A DNA stretch of 64,000 nt, taken from Desulfovibrio sp. (lineage in GTDB: Bacteria > Desulfobacterota > Desulfovibrionia > Desulfovibrionales > Desulfovibrionaceae). A program made the translations under genes and the position numbers. Where the stretch lies: positions 48,973-112,972 of the forward strand of contig JAISTH010000073.1 in NCBI GenBank assembly GCA_031272715.1. The letters run 5' to 3'. Below the pieces are notes generated by a model that worked only from the letters and a program-made list of their open reading frames with translations, was not told the DNA's origin and made no database searches. Positions 43,358 to 50,568 of the stretch are shown here, in pieces. Numbering within the stretch: position 1 is the first letter of the stretch; the number at the start of each line of letters is the position of its first letter.

Positions 43358-44398
43358 TCAGTCCACGTGGAGGATGACGCTGAGGCTGCCGAAGGAGAGG
43401 CGGGCGGCGTTCCCGACGTCGAGGCCGAGGGCGTCGAACTGCTCGGCGGGAACCACTGCGCACAGGACGAGGGTCGGCGAGACGGTCACGATGCACTCCG
43501 TGGCGACGCTGCCCCGGACGATGCGGGATATGACGCCCTTCCGCTCGTTGTCCGCCGAACTCGCGCCGGGGCGCCCGGCGGGCTCGATCGTGAGCCACGG
43601 GGCCTTGACCTCGGCGCTGACCAGCATCCCCGGCTTCAACCCCAGTCTCTCGGCGCTCTCGTTGGTGATTATGCTGCGGAGCGTCCCCCCGTCGACGGTG
43701 GCGAGTTCCACCAGCGTCTGCACGTCTCCCGTGCACAGGCGGCTCACCTTCCCCATGAACCTGTTCCTCGCGCTGGTCCGTCCCGATCCTTCCCTCTCGA
43801 CGTAGCTTCTCGTCGCCTCCTGCAGGTCCCGTTCGGAGAAGCCCGTCGCCGCCGCGGTGAGGGGCGGTGCGGGACGTCCCATCATGCGCTGCACGGCTGG
43901 GAGCGGGACGTTGTTCTGCATGAGTTCCAGCGCCCGGGCCTTGCGGAGCATCTCCGGGCCTCCCTGGCGTCTTTCGAAGCCGCAGCGTCGCGCCATGTCG
44001 TAGAACTTGCGGCGCACGTAGGCCGGATCGATGACGTAGTCGTCGCCGTCCGTCTCCAAGGATGTGGCGAGTTCCCTGAGTTCCCGGGACAAGGCCTGCG
44101 ATATCTCCACGCATCTGGGCGGCTGGCCCTCGACGGCGAAGGTGACGGTGTCGTCCCCGACGACATCCGGGCCGAAGGCCAGCACCTCGCTCAGCTTGGC
44201 CCCGGTGTATCGGATGAGGAGGAAGATGAGGAATATGCGCCGTCGGGAGTCCTTGCGGCCGTGTGAGGGGACGGGCCCCTTGGCCCATCGTCTGAAGGCG
44301 GCCTCCAGCTGGTCCAGCTGCAGCGCGTCCAGCAGCGGGACCTTTCCGTCCAGGGTGGCGCTTCCGTCCAGGGGGACGCTTCCGTCGTCGTCGTGCAT
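43358..44398 (-). CDS. tunR: TunR-type molybdate/tungstate-responsive regulator
   Basis: The 346-residue protein has an N-terminal domain homologous to XerC/D tyrosine recombinases (IFLIFLLIRYTGAKLSEVLAFGPDVV). The first catalytic arginine of that motif is Lys, the HxxR motif is absent and no nucleophile tyrosine is seen, so it cannot recombine DNA. Two TOBE/Mop-type oxyanion domains follow, near 205-270 (RNRFMGKVSRLCTGDV) and 280-346 (GVISRIVRGSVATECIV). This layout is the TunR family described in sulfate-reducing deltaproteobacteria. The divergent TSUP gene and the 30-bp palindrome over its promoter fit the TunR group that represses such transporters. ATG 44398 is chosen by family start; no strong ribosome site is visible. 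Confidence 0.9.
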   Translation of the reverse strand: MHDDDGSVPLDGSATLDGKVPLLDALQLDQLEAAFRRWAKGPVPSHGRKDSRRRIFLIFLLIRYTGAKLSEVLAFGPDVVGDDTVTFAVEGQPPRCVEISQALSRELRELATSLETDGDDYVIDPAYVRRKFYDMARRCGFERRQGGPEMLRKARALELMQNNVPLPAVQRMMGRPAPPLTAAATGFSERDLQEATRSYVEREGSGRTSARNRFMGKVSRLCTGDVQTLVELATVDGGTLRSIITNESAERLGLKPGMLVSAEVKAPWLTIEPAGRPGASSADNERKGVISRIVRGSVATECIVTVSPTLVLCAVVPAEQFDALGLDVGNAARLSFGSLSVILHVD

Positions 44399-44427
44399 GG
44401 TGCGCTTCGTGCAGGGAGAGGGCACGA

Positions 44428-44490
44428 GTGTCAAGGTTGACACGATTTCACCCGAAAGCGTGACAACTCTTGACACGAAAACGCTTTCGG
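44428..44490. repeat. Cluster of dyads and direct repeats between tunR and the TSUP gene
   Basis: TTGACACGA occurs at 44437-44445 and 44470-44478, with ATGACACGA at 44494-44502. TGTCAA-GG-TTGACA forms a palindrome at 44429-44442. CCGAAAGCG at 44452-44460 pairs exactly with CGCTTTCGG at 44482-44490. These lie upstream of the main TunR operator and could be extra sites for TunR, or a site controlling tunR itself. Confidence 0.6.
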
Positions 44491-44498
44491 GGTATGAC
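44470..44498 (+). promoter_or_regulatory. Sigma-70 promoter of the TSUP transporter gene
   Basis: TTGACA (44470-44475), a 17-bp spacer and TATGAC (44493-44498) make a near-consensus promoter. Transcription should start near 44505, inside the TunR palindrome, leaving a leader of about 30 nt before ATG 44535. Confidence 0.8.
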
Positions 44499-44523
44499 AC
44501 GAAAAAGATCATTTTCGTGTCAA
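44494..44523. promoter_or_regulatory. TunR operator
   Basis: TGACACGAAAA (44495-44505) and TTTTCGTGTCA (44512-44522) are perfect 11-bp arms around AGATCA. With one flanking base on each side the site is 30 bp, the length reported for the TunR motif. It overlaps the -10 box and the start point of the TSUP promoter, so binding should repress transcription. Confidence 0.85.
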
Positions 44524-44534
44524 GGAGGTGCGCC

Positions 44535-45440
44535 ATGCAATTCGCCGTCTCGGGAGTGGAAACGTCCCTTCTGGTGCCGCCCCTGGCCGCTTTCGCGGTG
44601 TCCTTCCTCTCCGCCATGGGGGGCATCTCCGGCGCCTTCCTCCTCCTGCCCTTCCAGATGTCGTTCCTTGGCTACGTCAACCCCTCGGTGAGCGCCACGA
44701 ACCAGTTCTACAACGTGGTGGCGATCCCAAGCGGCGTGCTGCGCTACGTCAGGGAGGGGCGCATGGTCTGGCCGCTGACCATCGCCATCGCCGCGGGGAC
44801 CCTGCCCGGCGTGTTCCTTGGCGCCTACCTCCGGGTCGCCTGGCTTCCGGATCCCCGATGGTTCAAGGTCTTCGCGGGCCTCGTGCTGCTCTACATCGGC
44901 GGAAGGCTCGTCCGGGATCTGCTGGCGAACGGGGCCCGCAACGGCGAGCCGCGGGGCGTGGTCGCCCCGCCGTTGTCGGGGGATTGCACGGTCAGGGTGG
45001 AGGCCTTCTCCATGCAGCGCATCGCCTACGCGTTCCAGGGCAGGACCTGCAGCTGCCCCACGATGGGGGTGTTCCTCCTGAGCCTCGTGGTGGGCGTGGT
45101 GGGAGGCACCTACGGCATCGGGGGCGGGGCCATCATGGCGCCCTTCCTCGTCGCCTTCTACGGCCTGCCCGTCCACACCATCGCCGGGGCGACGCTCATG
45201 GGAACCTTCCTCACGTCCGTGGCGGGCGTCGGGTTCTATTCCCTCATCGCCCCCATGTATCCGGGGCAGTCGATCTCGCCGGACTGGGCGCTGGGGCTGC
45301 TGTTCGGGTTCGGCGGGATGGTCGGGATGTACCTGGGGGCGAGGTGCCAGAAGAGGGTGTCGGCCCGGAAGATCAAGTGGCTGCTCGGGGCGGTCATCGT
45401 GTTCACGGGGGCCAAGTATCTTCTGGGGAGCCTCTTCTAG
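44535..45440 (+). CDS. TSUP (TauE/SafE) family anion transporter under TunR control
   Basis: The 301-residue membrane protein has about eight hydrophobic segments. Its two related halves begin AFAVSFLSAMGGISGAFLLLPFQ and LSLVVGVVGGTYGIGGGAIMAPFLV (quoted in part), the duplicated TSUP signature. SATNQFYNVVAIPSG matches the family loop. The ATG at 44535 follows AAGGAGGTG, which touches the end of the TunR operator. In sulfate reducers, TSUP genes beside tunR are proposed to handle molybdate, tungstate or related oxyanions; direction and substrate are unproven. A cysteine pair (TCSC) in the central loop is unusual. The gene is followed by a Mo/W-enzyme operon. Confidence 0.88.
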   Translation: MQFAVSGVETSLLVPPLAAFAVSFLSAMGGISGAFLLLPFQMSFLGYVNPSVSATNQFYNVVAIPSGVLRYVREGRMVWPLTIAIAAGTLPGVFLGAYLRVAWLPDPRWFKVFAGLVLLYIGGRLVRDLLANGARNGEPRGVVAPPLSGDCTVRVEAFSMQRIAYAFQGRTCSCPTMGVFLLSLVVGVVGGTYGIGGGAIMAPFLVAFYGLPVHTIAGATLMGTFLTSVAGVGFYSLIAPMYPGQSISPDWALGLLFGFGGMVGMYLGARCQKRVSARKIKWLLGAVIVFTGAKYLLGSLF

Positions 45441-45555
45441 GCGGATTCGCCTTCGGCAAGGATGCCGGGCCACGCCTCGGGGCGGCCCGGAGCGGGGGAA
45501 TCCCGCCGGTCGCCGGGATGCGTGTCCCCATCCCTGCGGGCCCCGCCCTTGCGCC

Positions 45556-45628
45556 TTGACGCACGAGGCAAACTCGTGCGATACGACAGTCCGTTTGCCA
45601 AGCCGATGGCCCCCGCCGTCGGCTTGGC
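45556..45628 (+). promoter_or_regulatory. Promoter with inverted-repeat operator and leader hairpin, upstream of the Mo/W oxidoreductase
   Basis: TTGACG at 45556-45561 is followed 18 bp later by GATACG (45580-45585), a plausible promoter. Between them lies the perfect inverted repeat CGCACGAG (45560-45567) and CTCGTGCG (45573-45580), well placed for a regulator. A second exact 10-bp repeat, GCCAAGCCGA (45597-45606) and TCGGCTTGGC (45619-45628), would form a hairpin in the leader. The repeats differ from the TunR site. Confidence 0.5.
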
Positions 45629-45664
45629 GTATTTCGCGGGGCAATCCCGGAAGGATGGGAAGGG

Positions 45665-47788
45665 ATGGACTGCAAGACCGTATACAGCGTCTGCGGCATG
45701 TGCGCGGTGCGCTGCCCCATTGTCGTCGAGGTGGAGGACGGGCGCGTGCGCCGGATTGCCGGCAACCCCCACGCCCCCGCCAAAGGCGGGCTCTGCGCCA
45801 AGGGGGCCGCCGGCATCGCCTTCGAGGAGGACGACGAGCGGCCCCAAGGGCCGCTGCTCAGGGACGGACCCAGAGGCGCCGGGAAGTGGCGCCCCGTCTC
45901 CTGGGACGAGGCCCTGGACCACGTGGCGGAGCGGCTCAAGGCATGCATGGATCGGCACGGCCCCCAGACCCTGCTCTGGGCGGACAGGGACGGCCCCTTC
46001 AAGGACCTGCCCCGGGCCTTCATGCGGGGGCTCGGGTCCCCCAACGTCTGCACCCACAGTCCCGCCTGCGACCTCAACGTGCACCATGCCTGCAAGGCCG
46101 TCACGGGACACGGCAGGGGGGATCTGGTGCTCGACTACGATCACTGCCGCCATCTGGTGCTCCAGTCCCGGAACGTGTTCGAAGCCCTCAACGTGGCCGA
46201 GGCCAACAAGGTCCTGGGCGCCATGGGCAAGGGATGCCGGCTCACCGTCATCGACGTGCGCCCCACCGTGACCGCCGCCAAGGCCCACGACTTCCTCAGG
46301 GTGCTTCCGGGCTCCGACTACGCCTTGAACCTCGCCGTCATCCACGTCCTGATCCGGGACGGGCTGTACGACCGCGAGTACGTCGCCGCCAACACCACGG
46401 GATTCGAGAGGCTGGCCGCGGCCACCGCCTCTTGCACCCCGGCCTGGGCCGAGGCGCAAACCGGCGTCCAGGCCTCCGAGATCGAGAAACTCTGCCGCGA
46501 CCTCGCCTCCGCCGCGCCCCACGTCATATGGCATCCGGGCTGGATGGCCAGCCGCTACCGCCAGTCCTTCCAGGTCTCCCGGACGGCCCAGGTCATCACC
46601 GCCCTGCTCGGGGGCGTGGGACGCAAGGGCGGCATGGTGGAGCCAAGGGACGAGGGCCTCAAGGCCCTGAAGAGCCTTTGCGACTGCTACCCGGAACCCG
46701 CCGTGCCCCGCGCCGACGGGGTCGGCAAGGATTTCCCCGCCTTCGACACGAACAGGGGGCTGATCCAGCGGGCCCTGCTGGCCATGGAGAGCGGCCGGCC
46801 CTATCCCCTGAAAGCCTGCATCGCCTGGCGTCACGATCCGCTGCAGTCCCTGCCGGATCCCGCGGCCGTCAAGCGCGCCCTCGCGGCGCTGGATCTTTTC
46901 GTGAGCGTGACATTCTCCTGGTCGGACACGGCCTGGCATGCGGACGTGGTGCTGCCCCTCTCCCCGTATCTCTCCCGGGAGAGCATCATCGGGGAACACG
47001 GCGGATTCAAGCCCCATTTCTTCCTGCGTCGCCGCGCCATCCAGCCCCGCTTCGACACCAGGGCCGACTGGGAGATCATCGGCGGCCTCGCCGCCAGACT
47101 TGGACTGGACAGGCTGGTCTTCGACAAGGTCGAGGATCTGTGGCGCTTCCAGCTCGAAGGCACGGGACTGACCCCGGAGGCCTTCGACGCCACCGGGATC
47201 GTCGAACTCGCCGATGCGCCGATGCGGCCGGCGGAGGATGCGCCCCTCTCCTTCCTGACGCCGTCGGGCAAGGTGGAGCTGGACAGCGCGGGATGGGAGG
47301 CGAAGACCGGCGTTGACATGCTGCCCCCGTACGCCCCGCCGCCATCCCCGCCTCCCGGGGCGCTGCGCCTGACCTTCGGCAGGATGGCCCTGCACACCCA
47401 CGGGCACACCATGAACAATCCGATGCTGGCGCGGCTCTGCCCCGAAGGCCCCGCATGGATCCACCCCGAGACCGCAGCGGGGCTCGGCCTCGCCTCCGGG
47501 GACAGGGTCGAGGTGCTGAACGCCCGAGGCGAGTGCGCGGGAAGCGGCGGGATACTCCTGAGCGAAGGCGTGCATCCCGAGGCGGTCTTCCTCGTCCACG
47601 GCTTCGGCCACAGACTCCCCTGCGAGAGCAGGGCGTTTGGCAAGGGGGTCGCGGACCAGGAACTCATATGCGACGGACTCCTGCAGGAGGATCCGGGAGG
47701 CGGCGGCCTCGCCCTGCAGGAGGCGTGGGTCACGCTGCGCAAGGTCGAAAGCGCCGGGGCGAAGGCCTGCGGCGTGGCGGGAGGGTGA
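45665..47788 (+). CDS. Molybdopterin oxidoreductase, catalytic subunit (PsrA/PhsA-like)
   Basis: The 707-residue protein belongs to the Mo/W-bisPGD (DMSO reductase) family. The N-terminal [4Fe-4S] site is C10, C13, C17 and C44 (CGMCAVRC and GGLCAKG). Molybdopterin-binding regions follow: WRPVSWDEALDHVAERL, a conserved HSPACDLNVHHACKAVTGHG around the metal-ligand region, LRVLPGSDYALNLAVIHVLI, and a C-terminal dinucleotide domain from LRLTFGRMALHTHGHTMNNPML. No twin-arginine signal is present, so it acts in the cytoplasm. Members reduce thiosulfate, polysulfide or act on other substrates; the substrate here is not evident. It is followed after 1 bp by its Fe-S subunit. The gene lies beside the TunR locus. 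Confidence 0.88.
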   Translation: MDCKTVYSVCGMCAVRCPIVVEVEDGRVRRIAGNPHAPAKGGLCAKGAAGIAFEEDDERPQGPLLRDGPRGAGKWRPVSWDEALDHVAERLKACMDRHGPQTLLWADRDGPFKDLPRAFMRGLGSPNVCTHSPACDLNVHHACKAVTGHGRGDLVLDYDHCRHLVLQSRNVFEALNVAEANKVLGAMGKGCRLTVIDVRPTVTAAKAHDFLRVLPGSDYALNLAVIHVLIRDGLYDREYVAANTTGFERLAAATASCTPAWAEAQTGVQASEIEKLCRDLASAAPHVIWHPGWMASRYRQSFQVSRTAQVITALLGGVGRKGGMVEPRDEGLKALKSLCDCYPEPAVPRADGVGKDFPAFDTNRGLIQRALLAMESGRPYPLKACIAWRHDPLQSLPDPAAVKRALAALDLFVSVTFSWSDTAWHADVVLPLSPYLSRESIIGEHGGFKPHFFLRRRAIQPRFDTRADWEIIGGLAARLGLDRLVFDKVEDLWRFQLEGTGLTPEAFDATGIVELADAPMRPAEDAPLSFLTPSGKVELDSAGWEAKTGVDMLPPYAPPPSPPPGALRLTFGRMALHTHGHTMNNPMLARLCPEGPAWIHPETAAGLGLASGDRVEVLNARGECAGSGGILLSEGVHPEAVFLVHGFGHRLPCESRAFGKGVADQELICDGLLQEDPGGGGLALQEAWVTLRKVESAGAKACGVAGG

Positions 47789-47789
47789 G

Positions 47790-48701
47790 ATGGGATACGC
47801 CATCGTGACGGACCAGGACCGCTGCATCAACTGCAAGGCCTGCGAACTGCACTGTGCGGTCTGGAACAGGACCTCCGAAGGGCTCGGAGTCCATCTGCAC
47901 GTCGGACCCTGCATGCATGACGGGAGGCCCGTGCTGCGCACGCGGTTCATGCCGTGTCTCCAGTGCGAGGACGCCCGGTGTCTTCTGGCCTGCCCCACGG
48001 GGGCCATCCAGCGCCGGGAGGACGGGATCATCCGGATTGACGGGAAACTGTGCAGGGGATGCCGGGCGTGTCTGCTCAACTGCCCCTGGGGCGTCCCCCG
48101 GCACGATGCCGCACTGGGCAAGGTGCGCAAGTGCGACATGTGCGCGGACAGGCTCGACGCGGGACTTGAGCCCGCCTGCATCGCCGGGTGCGCGACCCAT
48201 GCGCTGCATCTCGAACGGACCCCGGACGCGCCTCGTGAAGACCCTCCCCGGATGCACCCGGCCCAGGCGATGGTCGAACGGGTGCGCCGCGCGGGCGCCC
48301 ACACGGTCGTGCTGCACTGTCTCGAACGGCTTCGGCGCACGTCCCCGTCCCTCTGGGAACGGCGGAAGGACGACGGCGACGCATCCTTTTTCGACGGGCC
48401 TCTCGAGGATCTGCGACGATGTCCGGAGCTTGAGGCGCAGCTTCCGCCCATCCCCGAAGGCGTGTCGCTGCAGGGGGTGCTGTGCGCGCGGCACGTGCTG
48501 AAGCCCCGCCTGCTGGAGCCGCTGGCGGCCATGGGCGTCCTTCGGGTTCTCGTGCTGCGCTGCGCCGCCGCCGAATGCCCCGAGACGGCGAAGCCCCATG
48601 GCGAAGGACTGCCCCCGCGGCCGTGCATCCCCGTGACCGAACTGGAAAGCGTCGAGGAACTCGCCGCGGCCTTGGCGAAGCTGGCCGCCCCCTCTTCCTG
48701 A
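47790..48701 (+). CDS. Four-cluster ferredoxin subunit with extra C-terminal domain
   Basis: The 303-residue protein has a DmsB/HycB-type ferredoxin region in residues 1-150 with four cysteine sets: CINCKACELHC, CLQCEDARCLLACP, CRGCRACLLNCP and KCDMCADRLDAGLEPACIAGC. It should bind four [4Fe-4S] clusters and pass electrons to the catalytic subunit. Residues about 170-303 form an added domain (HTVVLHCLERLRRTSPSLWERRKDD, quoted in part; then VLRVLVLRCAAAECPE) that I do not recognise. Its alternating strand-helix look and Cys residues recall MvhD/HdrA-linked or FrhD-like domains, but this is only a guess. No membrane anchor gene follows, so the enzyme is probably soluble. A strong terminator ends the operon. 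Confidence 0.85.
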   Translation: MGYAIVTDQDRCINCKACELHCAVWNRTSEGLGVHLHVGPCMHDGRPVLRTRFMPCLQCEDARCLLACPTGAIQRREDGIIRIDGKLCRGCRACLLNCPWGVPRHDAALGKVRKCDMCADRLDAGLEPACIAGCATHALHLERTPDAPREDPPRMHPAQAMVERVRRAGAHTVVLHCLERLRRTSPSLWERRKDDGDASFFDGPLEDLRRCPELEAQLPPIPEGVSLQGVLCARHVLKPRLLEPLAAMGVLRVLVLRCAAAECPETAKPHGEGLPPRPCIPVTELESVEELAAALAKLAAPSS

Positions 48702-48723
48702 ACGGACGAACCTCGCCTTCCGG

Positions 48724-48771
48724 TGCCGGAAGAGCCGCCATGGCGGCGCCTCTTCCGGCACATCCTTTTTT
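48724..48771 (+). terminator. Intrinsic terminator of the oxidoreductase operon
   Basis: TGCCGGAAGAG (48724-48734) pairs perfectly with CTCTTCCGGCA (48750-48760), with an inner GCCGCCATGGCGGC-like stem, and is followed by CATCC and a run of six T. Confidence 0.85.
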
Positions 48772-49476
48772 GTCTTCCCCAATGCGCCTTGGTGACTGCC
48801 CGGACCATGCACACATCCTCCCCTTCGCCCGCGTCGCTTCCCCCGCAAGGGTAATTTCTAGACATTTTCTTCACCTCCCTGTACTGAAGGGGCGAACCGC
48901 AAACGGTGCTGACCAGGCGGCGACCCTTGCGCAAGGCCCCGGACGTGGCGTAGAATGCGCTCCCGGAACGATGGGGACGATGTCCCTAAATCGGCAAACC
49001 GTTGAGCGGGGGGTTCCGGCATGCGTCTTGAGCGGCCGGGCCGGGTTTTTGGCGTGAAGTGCTTCACCAAGGTGGCGACATGGAAATGTTCGAGTTTCTC
49101 CAGAGTGATGACGGCGGAGCTTCGAATATCTTCAAGACAAAACTGAATGGATATGCATTTCATACAGGCCTGCACCTTGCCGGCTGCGTTCCTCTTCTTC
49201 ACGGTCGCTGTTTCGATATAATTCGTTTTTGATGCTTTCATCGACAATATGTTTACACATTATTCCACTATTATGTTCAATCTGAATCCAGAATTTTTAC
49301 TTTACCTTAAAAAGCAGTTTCCCCGATCCACAAACTGCAGTTACCCTATACCGGAATCCAGCTCATCAATCAAATAAAATTGCAAATTGAGCAGTTTTTC
49401 ATCGCACCAATAAAACCACGTATTCCAATAAACAATTATTAACGGCTCCATAAAGTATAACCTTTGTGGTGACGAC
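48772..49476. other. Long intergenic region
   Basis: I see no convincing gene in these 705 bp. An open frame at 48858-49247 on the minus strand has no ribosome site or recognisable family. Composition changes from GC-rich to strongly AT-rich at about 49200, and the AT-rich stretch continues into the following gene. It probably contains the promoter of the response-regulator gene, but no box is clear. Confidence 0.5.
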
Positions 49477-50484
49477 ATGAAAGAATCCCAAGGCCATATC
49501 ATAATCGTCGATGACGACCTGACCAATCTGAAGATTGGGAAGTCCGCACTGTCCGATGTCTACACGGTTCTCACCCTTGACTCGGCTGAGAAGCTCTTTC
49601 GCGAGCTTGAAGAACAGAATATTGTAAAACCCGATCTTATACTTCTTGACTTGGATATGCCAGGCATGAGTGGCTTTGAGGCGCTGCGGAAACTGAAACT
49701 CGATCAGGAAACGCAAGAGATACCTGTCATCATCGTCACGGGAATGGACAGCGATGCGCAGAAGTTGAAGAGTCTGGACCTCGGTGCATCCGATTTGATA
49801 ATAAAGCCCTTCACACAGGCTTTATTGCGCAAACGTGTTGACATATATATGTCTACCTTGGTAATGAGCAACATAGGAAGGCGTATCCGCATTAGCATTT
49901 TAAGAGAGATAACAGAACAGATAGAGAGAAGAGATGGTGAGATGGGGGAACATATATCACAATTGGATTCCTCTTTAAAATTGATGATTGGTGCGATGCG
50001 TGAAAATGAGCGATATGCAATAATTGCGCAGCGATGGAATACTGCGGACATCCTCCAGGCATCCGCGCTTCACGACATCGGGATGATCGTCGTTCCCGAG
50101 GAGATACTCCTGAAACCGGGAAAACTCACCGAAGAGGAATTCGAGCGGATGCAACGGCATGTCCCTGTCGGCCTGCGCATGCTGGAAAGGATGGAGACGC
50201 CAAGCACGGCCCGGTTCTTCCAACTGGCCAAGGACGTCGTGGCGATGCACCACGAGCGGTGGGACGGATCCGGATACCCGAAAGGGCTCAAGGGAAGCGA
50301 GACGCCCCTGCTGGGACGCCTGATGGCCCTGGTCGACGTGTACAGCGCCCTGAGGCGCCCGCGTCCCTACAGGGAGGCGAAGAGTCGGGATGCGGCCCTC
50401 GCCGAGATATTCGCGTTGCAGAACGTGCATTTCGATCCGGACCTGGTCGAGGTGTGTCGAAGCGTAGCCGACAGGCTCCCCTGA
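49477..50484 (+). CDS. Response regulator with HD-GYP domain (predicted cyclic-di-GMP phosphodiesterase)
   Basis: The 335-residue protein has a receiver domain in residues 6-125, with acidic pocket VDDD near 11, phospho-acceptor D58 (LLDLDMPG), conserved T (IIVTGMD) and K (IIKPF). An HD-GYP domain follows from about 145 to 330, with H199-D200 (LHDIGMIVVP), MQRHVPVGLRML, MHHERWDGSGYPKGL and LVDVYSALRRPRPYR. GYP is intact, so c-di-GMP hydrolysis is expected. The first half is AT-rich and the region from about 50040 is GC-rich. Two hybrid kinases follow 84 bp downstream in the same direction and are its probable partners. Confidence 0.9.
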   Translation: MKESQGHIIIVDDDLTNLKIGKSALSDVYTVLTLDSAEKLFRELEEQNIVKPDLILLDLDMPGMSGFEALRKLKLDQETQEIPVIIVTGMDSDAQKLKSLDLGASDLIIKPFTQALLRKRVDIYMSTLVMSNIGRRIRISILREITEQIERRDGEMGEHISQLDSSLKLMIGAMRENERYAIIAQRWNTADILQASALHDIGMIVVPEEILLKPGKLTEEEFERMQRHVPVGLRMLERMETPSTARFFQLAKDVVAMHHERWDGSGYPKGLKGSETPLLGRLMALVDVYSALRRPRPYREAKSRDAALAEIFALQNVHFDPDLVEVCRSVADRLP

Positions 50485-50568
50485 CCGGGGATGCAATTTG
50501 TCCACAGGCCCTCTCAGCCATTTTGCGTGATCATGCACAGGTGTGCGTCAACCCATTCCTCCAACAAC

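Noticed and set aside
45441..45664. Molybdenum cofactor riboswitch ahead of the oxidoreductase
   Set aside because: Two simple inverted repeats are present but not the multi-stem layout expected of that riboswitch; protein-operator and hairpin are simpler.
48858..49247. Possible minus-strand gene in the intergenic region
   Set aside because: No ribosome site, no family resemblance, and it crosses a composition boundary.
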